Assembly: GCF_004310285.1 (NCBI RefSeq)
Contig: NZ_SISF01000033.1
Location: 186,001-250,000, forward strand
Direction of reading: 5' to 3'
DNA: 64,000 nucleotides
Origin: Agrobacterium cavarae
Lineage (GTDB): Bacteria; Pseudomonadota; Alphaproteobacteria; Rhizobiales; Rhizobiaceae
The notes beneath the pieces are model-generated. The model ran no database searches and was not told the DNA's origin. It saw only the letters and a list, made by a program, of their open reading frames with translations. The position numbers were made by a program, and so were the translations under genes. Position 1 is the stretch's first letter. The number at the start of each line of letters is the position of its first letter. Of this stretch, positions 17,143-24,194 are shown piece by piece.

Positions 17143-17210
17143 TGTGAGCACCGGAATTGCAGACATTGCCATTTGCAGGCGACCAACGGAGATTCCTGGA
17201 TAGGCTGTCA
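17143..17210 (-). repeat. ~67-bp dispersed repeat at the 3' end of queF
   Basis: Second copy of the repeat at 14739-14805. It again ends on the stop codon of a minus-strand gene and fills the gap between queF and the convergent DUF2076 gene. Confidence 0.75.
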
Positions 17211-17672
17211 GCCGCGACCACGATAGGTCGCCACTCCCTGATCCGGCAGCCAGACGCCTTCGGGCGCTGTCCCGGTCTGCCAGAACACATCGATGGGAAT
17301 GCCGCCGCGCGGATACCAGTAAGCGCCGATACGCAGCCACTTAGGCGCCAGCAGATCGACCAGCCGCTTGGCGATATAGATCGAGCAATCCTCGTGGAAG
17401 GCACCGTGGTTGCGGAAGGAATGCAGGAAGAGTTTCAGCGACTTCGATTCCACCAGAAAGTCACCGGGAATATAGTCGATGACGATATGGGCGAAATCCG
17501 GCTGTCCCGTCATCGGGCACAGCGAGGTGAATTCCGGCGCGGTGAAGCGCACGACGTAATCCGTCCCCGCATTTCCGTTCGGCACGCGCTCCAGAACGGC
17601 ACTTTCTGGATTTTCAGGGGCTGCGACCTGCGCGCCCAGCTGGGACAGGCCGGAAACATCCGTCACTGACAT
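17208..17672 (-). CDS. queF: NADPH-dependent 7-cyano-7-deazaguanine reductase
   Basis: A 154-residue unimodular QueF. It reduces preQ0 to preQ1 in queuosine synthesis. The catalytic Cys lies in SLCPMTGQPD (about residue 51) and the family motif ESKSLKLF for NADPH binding is present, with the following SFRNHGAFHEDC segment. Length and motifs are normal. AGGAG stands about 9 nt before the ATG. The start is 3 nt after the stop of the CDF transporter gene, so the two are cotranscribed, though the functional link is unclear. Confidence 0.93.
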   Translation of the reverse strand: MSVTDVSGLSQLGAQVAAPENPESAVLERVPNGNAGTDYVVRFTAPEFTSLCPMTGQPDFAHIVIDYIPGDFLVESKSLKLFLHSFRNHGAFHEDCSIYIAKRLVDLLAPKWLRIGAYWYPRGGIPIDVFWQTGTAPEGVWLPDQGVATYRGRG

Positions 17673-17675
17673 GGC

Positions 17676-18593
17676 TTAAACTCCTGGTTCTAGAACATTG
17701 ACCCTGACGCCATGCGCCTGTTCGCTTTCAGGCTCGACGTGGATGGCGAGTGTGGCTCCGGGTATCACGCCCCTTATGGCATCTTCAAGGCGATCGCAAA
17801 TCTCATGCGCCGCGCCCACCGACATGCTGGCGGGCACGACGACGTGAAAATCGATGAAGGCGGCAGACCCTGCACGGCGCGTCTTCAAGTCATGCACGTT
17901 GAGGACGCCGGCGGAATGCTCTGCAATGGCCTTCTTGATTGCCTCGTCCTCCTCTGGCTCCACCGCCTTGTCCATCAGTCCGCTCAGCGAGTGTAGAATG
18001 ACCTTGGAGCCCTGAATGAGAATATTGATGGCAACCAGAATGGCGAGCAGCGGATCGAGGATCGCGTAGCCCGTGACGATCGCCAGCACGAGCCCGATCA
18101 GAACGCCAACCGAGGTCACGACATCCGACATGATGTGATGGCCATCGGCCGTTAGCGCCGGCGAAGCATGCTTGCGACCGACGCGAATGAGAATGGTTGC
18201 CCAGACCGCATTGAGACCGCCGGCAAAAGCATTGATTGCCAGACCTAGCACCGGCGCTTCCGGCAGGCGCGGCTCGAACAACCCACCCCAGGCTTCCTTG
18301 ACGATCAACAGCGCCGCCACGACGATCAGCACACCCTCCACCACAGCAGATATATATTCTGCCTTGTGGTGACCAAACTGATGATCGTCATCGGCTGGCT
18401 TCTGCGCATAGCGAATGACGAAGTAGGCAATGAAGGCCGCAACCACATTGACGGTCGATTCCAGACCGTCGGACAGTAGCGCGACGGAGCCCGTGACCCA
18501 CCATGCCGAGAGTTTCAGTCCAAGGACGAGAAACGAAAACGGAATGCCCCAGAAAGCCAGCTTTCGGACGAGAGCGTTACCTTCATCATTCAT
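17676..18593 (-). CDS. Cation diffusion facilitator (CDF) transporter
   Basis: About 305 residues. Six helices carry the CDF signature SVALLSDGLESTVNV (metal site) and ALTADGHHIMSDV (H-x-x-x-D pair), plus a histidine-bearing stretch DDDHQFGHHKAEY between helices 2 and 3. The cytoplasmic C-terminal domain starts after helix 6 (about residue 200). The family exports Zn2+, Fe2+, Co2+ or Mn2+ in exchange for protons; the metal is not certain. The ATG at 18593 is preferred over an upstream frame start at 18647 because it gives the normal N-terminus. The gene leads an operon with queF. Confidence 0.85.
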   Translation of the reverse strand: MNDEGNALVRKLAFWGIPFSFLVLGLKLSAWWVTGSVALLSDGLESTVNVVAAFIAYFVIRYAQKPADDDHQFGHHKAEYISAVVEGVLIVVAALLIVKEAWGGLFEPRLPEAPVLGLAINAFAGGLNAVWATILIRVGRKHASPALTADGHHIMSDVVTSVGVLIGLVLAIVTGYAILDPLLAILVAINILIQGSKVILHSLSGLMDKAVEPEEDEAIKKAIAEHSAGVLNVHDLKTRRAGSAAFIDFHVVVPASMSVGAAHEICDRLEDAIRGVIPGATLAIHVEPESEQAHGVRVNVLEPGV

Positions 18594-18646
18594 GGCGAAA
18601 CCCTGTGCAGATGCAAACGAATTGCAGAAATGAACCCCAAAACGCA

Positions 18647-18682
18647 CGAACCGCCCGCACGAGGGTTCGTGCAGGCGGTTCG
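18647..18682 (-). terminator. Strong nested hairpin after the glyoxalase gene
   Basis: Stem CGAACCGCC / GGCGGTTCG with an inner stem GCACGA / TCGTGC. On the minus strand it is followed by TGCGTTTTGG, a short T-run, so it can end the LysE-glyoxalase transcript. It lies before the CDF gene. Confidence 0.5.
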
Positions 18683-18719
18683 CTGTTGGCGCGTTCTATG
18701 ATTTAATCTCGCAGAAGGG

Positions 18720-19115
18720 TCAAGCGCTTTCCGTCTCGAGCCGCTCGCAGAAGCGGATACGATTGCCGAAGGGATCGGTCACTTCCATCTGCAGGCCCCA
18801 GGGCAGCGGCTCGACGCCCGGCTTCATGTAAGTGTAGTCCCTCGCCGCAAGCTCGCGCTGATAGGCTTCCACCCTAAGCGTCTCGACAAACACAGTCGAA
18901 CCAGGCGTCGCATCGCCATGATGTCCGGAGAGGTGAAGAACAAGCCCGCCGCGCGAAACCTGCATATAGAGCGGATAGTTTTCCCCGAAGCGATGCTCCC
19001 AATCCACCGAGAAGCCGAGGAAGTCGACATAGAACTCCCGCGCCTTGGCCTCATCGAAAATACGCAGGATCGGGCAGACACGGTTGAAGCGGATGGTGTG
19101 CGTTTCGTGCGACAT
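18720..19115 (-). CDS. Glyoxalase/bleomycin-resistance superfamily protein
   Basis: About 131 residues of the vicinal-oxygen-chelate fold: a first half FNRVCPILRIFDEAKAREFYVDFLGF and a second half ending MEVTDPFGNRIRFCE, typical of one VOC module pair. The ATG at 19115 (MSHETHTIRF) is taken as start; a longer frame from 19148 overlaps the upstream gene stop by 4 nt. Members bind drugs or detoxify reactive metabolites. Substrate unknown. It follows the LysE-type exporter gene with about 29 nt between. Confidence 0.8.
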   Translation of the reverse strand: MSHETHTIRFNRVCPILRIFDEAKAREFYVDFLGFSVDWEHRFGENYPLYMQVSRGGLVLHLSGHHGDATPGSTVFVETLRVEAYQRELAARDYTYMKPGVEPLPWGLQMEVTDPFGNRIRFCERLETESA

Positions 19116-19144
19116 GTGAAATCCCGTCTGATTGGCGCAGTCTA

Positions 19145-19777
19145 TCAAACCCTGCTGAGCAGCAGCTTAATACCGGCAAAGCCAAAGAAGAGCGCAAGTG
19201 TTGCCTCAATCGAGCGCTTGGCCTTTTGATACATGCGGATGGCGGGCGCGGTGGAGAACAGCAACGCATAGCCACAGAAAACCACCAGTCCAAGCAGCCC
19301 GCAACCGCCAACGATCGCGGCAAGCGTGGCGGGACCAGCACCGGGCTTGAGGCCAAGCGACATGACCGCCATCCACCCGAGAACCGCCTTCGGGTTGGTG
19401 AGATGCAGCAAAAGCCCACGCCGATAGAGCTTGCCGTAATCCGCCTTGCCGCCATTCCCTGCACCAACCCCTGCTTGCGGCGCGTTGATGAAAGCAGAGC
19501 GCGCAGACTTGTAGGCAAGATAGAGCAGATAGATCCCACCCAATATCTTGATGACGAACAGCGCGTTGGCGAAGGAAGCCAGCACGGCGGAGAGGCCAGT
19601 TGCGGCAATCGCAGCCCAAGTGAGAGACCCGGTCATCACACCGAGCGCAAGCACCACAGCCGGCGCCCTGCCCTGGCTCATGGCGACGCCCATTATCGTC
19701 ATGTTGCTCGGACCTGGGCTCGCGGTGGCAATGATGTAGGCGGCGTAGACGATCAGAAGTTGGTGGGGGTCGAGCAT
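19145..19777 (-). CDS. LysE-family amino-acid exporter
   Basis: A 210-residue inner-membrane protein with about six helices. The N-terminal LysE/RhtB signature is IATASPGPSNMTIMGVAMSQGR, and the LHLTNPKAVLGWMAVMS segment in the middle is typical. Such proteins export amino acids or homoserine-lactone-like compounds; the substrate is unknown. It is the first gene of a two-gene unit with the glyoxalase-like gene. Confidence 0.88.
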   Translation of the reverse strand: MLDPHQLLIVYAAYIIATASPGPSNMTIMGVAMSQGRAPAVVLALGVMTGSLTWAAIAATGLSAVLASFANALFVIKILGGIYLLYLAYKSARSAFINAPQAGVGAGNGGKADYGKLYRRGLLLHLTNPKAVLGWMAVMSLGLKPGAGPATLAAIVGGCGLLGLVVFCGYALLFSTAPAIRMYQKAKRSIEATLALFFGFAGIKLLLSRV

Positions 19778-19909
19778 TGTGGCTGGCTTCCTTTGGGCGA
19801 GGCTTCAGGTGCCATGTCATCCGACTGGCAGTGTCGTGTCAATTCGGGGCGCGCCGAAGCGTTGAACGTGAGGGGGTACAGCAACAGTGCCAACCGGCTC
19901 GACCGTCGC

Positions 19910-20626
19910 TCACCCCAAACCGCCGACCCGAAACGGCCTCCCTGAGAACACGCCCGCATCATTATGCAAGCGCAAGGACGTCGTTAAAAGCCACGGCAAA
20001 GGCGTCCACCACCCCGTGCCGATCCCCGCCTGACGAAGTGCCGCCGCCGTCCAGATGTTGCAGCCGACCAGCACGTTGAAAGCGCCTTCCGCTTCGAAAA
20101 ACGCATCGTCTGCACCGTAAGACTGGCCGATGAGCGGAACCTCCCGACCCTCCGGTCGGGAAAAACTCGCAACAATAAAATCGAGCATTCTCGCATATCC
20201 TGCGGCCGAGAGATCAACCGGCATGACACTCGGTTCCGACAGCGGGATATCGCCGGCAAGCGCCACATGCATCACCGACTGGTCGATGGTAAAGCTCTTC
20301 AACACAGGCATGGGTTTAAGATCCGCCCATGTCGGCGTTTGCGTGTAGAACGCCCGGCCGCCCCAGCCGAAGACGATATAGCGAAGGCCGGGATGATCGA
20401 TCTCGAGGTTGCCATCCCTGAGGAAGGCAAAGCGCGCCAGCAGTTCCGCATCCACCGGCACCGCAATGTCTGTATGGATGGGATTGCTGAGCACCAAAAT
20501 GCGACGGGACGCTTCTGCGGGTGACCCGTCATCGGAGACGGCTGGCTGCCTTGGCACAGCCACGCAAAGGCCGATGCCCGTAACGGCAAGAACCAAAACG
20601 ATAAATATATATTTTAGGATCTTCAC
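19910..20626 (-). CDS. TIGR02117/DUF2459-family protein
   Basis: A 238-residue protein with an N-terminal hydrophobic segment (signal peptide or anchor, residues ~5-23) and the family segments NPIHTDIAVPV, YIVFGWGGRAFYTQTPTWADL and the Cys/Trp-rich VLVGCNIWTAAALRQAGIGTGWWTPLP. Family members are annotated as urease-associated or conserved hypothetical proteins with no proven activity. The neighbours (trpE(G) upstream, LysE downstream) give no hint. The gene starts 26 nt after the trpE(G) terminator-like hairpin. Confidence 0.8.
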   Translation of the reverse strand: MKILKYIFIVLVLAVTGIGLCVAVPRQPAVSDDGSPAEASRRILVLSNPIHTDIAVPVDAELLARFAFLRDGNLEIDHPGLRYIVFGWGGRAFYTQTPTWADLKPMPVLKSFTIDQSVMHVALAGDIPLSEPSVMPVDLSAAGYARMLDFIVASFSRPEGREVPLIGQSYGADDAFFEAEGAFNVLVGCNIWTAAALRQAGIGTGWWTPLPWLLTTSLRLHNDAGVFSGRPFRVGGLG

Positions 20627-20651
20627 CAGCGCTCACGCGATCAGGAGAAAT

Positions 20652-20673
20652 GGCGGCGCCTAAAGTCGCCGCC
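20652..20673 (-). terminator. Probable trpE(G) terminator
   Basis: On the minus strand GGCGGCG pairs with CGCCGCC around an 8-nt loop, 16 nt after the trpE(G) stop, followed by ATTTC. The T-run is weak. Confidence 0.45.
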
Positions 20674-20689
20674 AAAAGATTTCAAATGA

Positions 20690-22879
20690 TCACGCAGCCT
20701 TGGTCTTCGCCTTGCGCACCAGATGCGTCACCACATTCTCGATCATCCGCATACCGGCATCGCCGCCAAGCGTCATGATCGATTCCGGGTGGAACTGCAC
20801 CGCTGCCACCGGCTCCTTCGTGTGCTCGATGCCCATGATCGTGCCGTCTTCGCTTTCCGCCGTGATCATGAAATCGCGGTGAAGCGTGGCCGGATCGGCA
20901 AAGATCGAGTGGTAACGACCGACGGTGACTTCGCGGCCCAGACCGGAAAAGACAAGGCCCGGCTCCAGAACGCGGATGCGCGAGGGCTTGCCGTGCATCG
21001 GGATCGCCAGTTGGCGAAGCTCGCCGCCATAGGCTTCGGCCAGCGCCTGGAGCCCGAGGCAGACGCCGAAGATCGGCAACTCGCGCGCACGGGCAGCCTT
21101 GATCGTCGCCTTGCAATCGAAATCGCCGGGGTTGCCCGGTCCGGGTGAGAGAACCACGAGATCCGGCTGGAAGCGATCGAAGATTTCCGCCGGAACCGGT
21201 GTGCGAACGGTCGAGACCGTCGCACCCGTCTGCCGGAAGTAATTTGCCAGAGTATGCACGAAGCTGTCTTCGTGATCGACCAGCAGGATCTTCACGCCCG
21301 TTCCGACTTTGGCCGCATCACGCTTGCCGACGGTCGAATTCTGGGCTTTCGCATCGCGAATGGCTGCAATCATGGCCGATGCCTTCAGTTCGGTTTCCGC
21401 TTCTTCTTCCTGTGGAATGGAATCGTTCAATAGCGTCGCCCCTGCCCGCACTTCCGCAATGCCATCCTTGATGCGGATGGTGCGCAGCGTCAGGCCCGTA
21501 TTCATGTCGCCGTTGAAGCCAACCATGCCGATGGCGCCACCATACCATGCACGCGGGCTCTTTTCATGGTTTTCGATGAAACGCATCGCCCAAAGCTTTG
21601 GCGCCCCCGTCACCGTTACAGCCCAGGCGTGGCTGAGGAAGCCGTCGAATGCATCCATGTCGTCGCGCAGGCGTCCCTCGATATGGTCCACCGTGTGGAT
21701 GAGGCGCGAATACATCTCGATCTGGCGACGGCCGATGACCTTGACGGAGCCCGGCTCGCACACACGGCTCTTGTCGTTGCGGTCGACATCCGAGCACATG
21801 GTGAGTTCGGACTCGTCCTTCTTCGAATTCAACAGCTTGAGGATCTGCTCGCTATCGGCAATCGGATCGTCACCGCGCTTGATGGTGCCCGAAATCGGGC
21901 AGGTCTCGATACGACGACCGGAGACACGCACAAACATTTCCGGCGATGCACCGACCAGATATTCCTGATGGCCGAGATTGATGAAGAAGGAATAGGGCGA
22001 CGGGTTGATCGCCTTCAATCGTCGGGAAATCGCCGATGGATTGCTGTCGCAGCGCTCCATGAATTTCTGGCCTGGCACCACTTCGAAGAGGTCGCCACGG
22101 CGGAAGCTTTCTTTCGCCTTGATCACCAGTTCGGAATATTCGCCAGGATGATGATCACCGCGCGGCGGGATCGCATCAGTGGTCTTGAATGGCTCGGCCT
22201 CGGTCTCTTCCGACTTGCCCTCGGTCGTCAGCCCGGCCTTCTCGAAGTCGTAGCGGTCGATCCAGGCTTTGGCGGAATAGTGATCCACCACCAGAATTTC
22301 ATCCGGCAGGAAGAGCACCATGTCGCGCTGGTCTTCCGGGCGCTGCAGCGAGAGCTTGATGGCATCGAACTGGAAGGCGAGATCGTAGCCGAAGGCACCG
22401 AAAAGGCCGATGGCCGAATCCGCATTGGAATAGAACAGATCGACAATGGCACGAAGCGGGGTGAAGACGGTCGGAATTTTGGAACGCTCTTCCTCGGTAA
22501 AGACGCGGTCCGGCTCGTTGACCGTCAGATCGAGACGGCGGGCGGTCAACGCACCAAGCGTCAGATCCGGCGTTGCTTTCAGCTTCTTTGCAATGAAGGA
22601 AAGCAGGACCTCGCCGCGGCCGTTATAGGCTTCGATCCACATCTTGCGGCCGAAAGAGGAAATGCCAAGCGGAGGATCGATGATGGCGGTATCCCAGCGC
22701 GTGTAGCGGCCAGGATATTCATAATTAGACGAGAAGACCGCGCCGCGACGGGAGTCCAGACCATCGACATAGCTGTCGATTGCGCTAGCGTAATCGGCTG
22801 CGCGACGCTTGCGCGAGACCTTGATGCCGCCCTTCGTCTCGTAGATTTCCGAACCGTCATCCTGAGTGATTGTAACCAT
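20690..22879 (-). CDS. trpE(G): Fused anthranilate synthase, TrpE and TrpG domains
   Basis: A 729-residue fusion of both anthranilate synthase subunits, the known rhizobial arrangement. Residues ~1-515 are TrpE (chorismate binding: GTIKRGDDPIADSEQ, TMCSDVDRNDKSRVCEPGSV, MRFIENHEKSPRAWYGGAIG). Residues ~525-729 are the glutamine amidotransferase TrpG, with the oxyanion loop VVLSPGPGNP, catalytic Cys in FGVCLGLQALAEAYGG, and His/Glu in AVQFHPESI. It converts chorismate and glutamine to anthranilate, the first step of tryptophan synthesis. Expression is controlled by the trpL attenuator 55 nt upstream. It is not followed by other trp genes. Confidence 0.96.
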   Translation of the reverse strand: MVTITQDDGSEIYETKGGIKVSRKRRAADYASAIDSYVDGLDSRRGAVFSSNYEYPGRYTRWDTAIIDPPLGISSFGRKMWIEAYNGRGEVLLSFIAKKLKATPDLTLGALTARRLDLTVNEPDRVFTEEERSKIPTVFTPLRAIVDLFYSNADSAIGLFGAFGYDLAFQFDAIKLSLQRPEDQRDMVLFLPDEILVVDHYSAKAWIDRYDFEKAGLTTEGKSEETEAEPFKTTDAIPPRGDHHPGEYSELVIKAKESFRRGDLFEVVPGQKFMERCDSNPSAISRRLKAINPSPYSFFINLGHQEYLVGASPEMFVRVSGRRIETCPISGTIKRGDDPIADSEQILKLLNSKKDESELTMCSDVDRNDKSRVCEPGSVKVIGRRQIEMYSRLIHTVDHIEGRLRDDMDAFDGFLSHAWAVTVTGAPKLWAMRFIENHEKSPRAWYGGAIGMVGFNGDMNTGLTLRTIRIKDGIAEVRAGATLLNDSIPQEEEAETELKASAMIAAIRDAKAQNSTVGKRDAAKVGTGVKILLVDHEDSFVHTLANYFRQTGATVSTVRTPVPAEIFDRFQPDLVVLSPGPGNPGDFDCKATIKAARARELPIFGVCLGLQALAEAYGGELRQLAIPMHGKPSRIRVLEPGLVFSGLGREVTVGRYHSIFADPATLHRDFMITAESEDGTIMGIEHTKEPVAAVQFHPESIMTLGGDAGMRMIENVVTHLVRKAKTKAA

Positions 22880-22933
22880 TTTACCTGCAGTTCCCGTGTT
22901 TTAGACCCGATGATGACCGGCGGCAGAATAACA

Positions 22934-22962
22934 AAAAAGCCGCCTGAAATTTCGGGCGGCTT
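22934..22962 (-). terminator. trp attenuator terminator
   Basis: On the minus strand AAGCCGCC .. GGCGGCTT forms a hairpin followed by a T-run (TTTTTTG). The 5' arm can instead pair with GGCGGCCT (22998-22991) just after the trpL stop, which gives the alternative antiterminator. It lies 54 nt before the trpE(G) start. Confidence 0.9.
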
Positions 22963-22998
22963 GGACGTGTCGTGTGAACATGACTGGTCAAGGCCGCC

Positions 22999-23046
22999 TC
23001 AGCTGCCCCACCACCAGATCGCAATGTTCTTCGATGTTGTGTTCAT
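22999..23046 (-). CDS. trpL: trp operon leader peptide
   Basis: A 15-residue peptide MNTTSKNIAIWWWGS with three consecutive tryptophan codons just before the stop, followed by the attenuator. Ribosome stalling at the Trp codons when Trp-tRNA is scarce prevents the terminator from forming. The ATG lies 8 nt after a TAACAA -10 element, so the mRNA appears leaderless, as established for Sinorhizobium meliloti trpL, where the released leader RNA and peptide also act in trans. The trans role is knowledge from that species, not visible here. Confidence 0.92.
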   Translation of the reverse strand: MNTTSKNIAIWWWGS

Positions 23047-23054
23047 GGGCGAAA

Positions 23055-23083
23055 TTGTTAGCGGCAATAAAGCCGCTTGGCAA
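23055..23083 (-). promoter_or_regulatory. trpL-trpE(G) promoter
   Basis: TTGCCA (23083-23078) and TAACAA (23060-23055) on the minus strand with a 17-nt spacer. The predicted start falls at the trpL ATG. Confidence 0.6.
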
Positions 23084-23175
23084 GCGGATTTGCGGGCCGT
23101 TCCTGAACCGTATCGCCCGTTGGCGCGTTCTCGCTTTTGCGCAACCATCTGCGCGACAGAGGGCGACAGACCGAC

Positions 23176-24126
23176 ATGCTTCACCGTTTCTTCATTCTGG
23201 CAGCGGCATCGCTGCTGATTGCCGCATCCGAACCGCCAAAACAGGTTCCCGTTCCGGAAGCAAAGCCACAGCAGGAAACGCCTGAAAAGGCGACCTCGCC
23301 GGAGAAGAACGAGAAGGCTCCCGAGCAGGTCTCGCCACCACCAGAGAACACGGTGCCTAAGCCGCAGGAAAAACCTCAGACGCCAGAGCCCCAAGATGCG
23401 TCACCGAGCGAAAGCAACACGCCGGAGGAGAAGAAGTCCGAGGATGGAAAGCCGGAGGCCGACAAAGCCGAACAAGGCAAGCCCGGCGATGCAAAGCCGA
23501 CCGAGGAAAAGCCCACTGAAGAGAAGAAAGCCGACGAGCCCGCGCCCGAACCGGTGATGCAAGAGAACCAGGAAGAGCTGAAGGCCTGCCTGTCTCAACT
23601 GAAAGAGCTCGGCGCCGAGTTTCGGGAGATCGAGCCGATCAAGGGCGAAGAAGACGGCTGCGGCATTGCCTCACCCCTTGAGGTCTCCGCGGTTCTGCCC
23701 GGCATCAAACTCGAGCCGAAGGGAACGATGCGCTGCGAGGCAGCCCTTGCGCTTTCCCGCTGGACAAAGGACGTAGTCATCCCCACCGCCAAGATCGCCA
23801 TGCCCGACCGTCAGGTCACGGCCTTTGGCAATGCCTCCACCTATATCTGCCGCAATCGCAACAGCGCGGCGACAGGCAAGATGTCGGAACATGCCAAGGG
23901 CAACGCCGTCGACATTGCGACCATGACCTTCGACAAGGGCGAGCCCCTGGTGATGAAACCGCGCACCGAGGACGGCACCATGGAAGGCGCCTTCCAACGC
24001 ACCATCACCACCGCCGCCTGCCTCTTCTTCCGCACTGTCCTGTCGCCCGGAAGCGACGCGACCCATCAGGACCATCTGCATCTGGATGTGCTGGAGCGAA
24101 AGGGCGGTTATTTGTATTGCCGGTAA
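23176..24126 (+). CDS. Secreted extensin-like C-terminal domain protein (M15-type fold)
   Basis: About 316 residues. There is an N-terminal signal peptide (residues ~1-18), then a long Pro/Glu/Lys-rich low-complexity linker (~20-130). The C-terminal extensin_C domain begins at LKACLSQLKELGAEF. The domain has the VanY/M15-like metal motif: SEHAKGNAVDIA (H-x(6)-D) and the late HQDHLHLD. It also has three to four Cys (for example DGCGIASP and AACLFF) that may form disulfides in the periplasm. It probably acts on or binds the cell envelope; enzyme activity is unproven for the family. The ATG at 23176 gives the signal peptide. Confidence 0.85.
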   Translation: MLHRFFILAAASLLIAASEPPKQVPVPEAKPQQETPEKATSPEKNEKAPEQVSPPPENTVPKPQEKPQTPEPQDASPSESNTPEEKKSEDGKPEADKAEQGKPGDAKPTEEKPTEEKKADEPAPEPVMQENQEELKACLSQLKELGAEFREIEPIKGEEDGCGIASPLEVSAVLPGIKLEPKGTMRCEAALALSRWTKDVVIPTAKIAMPDRQVTAFGNASTYICRNRNSAATGKMSEHAKGNAVDIATMTFDKGEPLVMKPRTEDGTMEGAFQRTITTAACLFFRTVLSPGSDATHQDHLHLDVLERKGGYLYCR

Positions 24127-24152
24127 AAATCGCGGCGTAGTTCAGTTGAAAC

Positions 24153-24172
24153 GGTGGCGCTTCCGCGCCACC
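24153..24172. terminator. Hairpin between convergent genes
   Basis: GGTGGCGC / GCGCCACC perfect 8-bp stem with a TTCC loop between the extensin-like gene and the TonB receptor gene. Only a weak T-stretch follows on the minus strand; it could serve both directions. Confidence 0.45.
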
Positions 24173-24194
24173 CTATCGATCTGGGAGAACCTGA

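Noticed and set aside
21566..23218. A 550-codon plus-strand frame opposite trpE(G)
   Set aside because: Antisense shadow; it also runs through the trpL leader.
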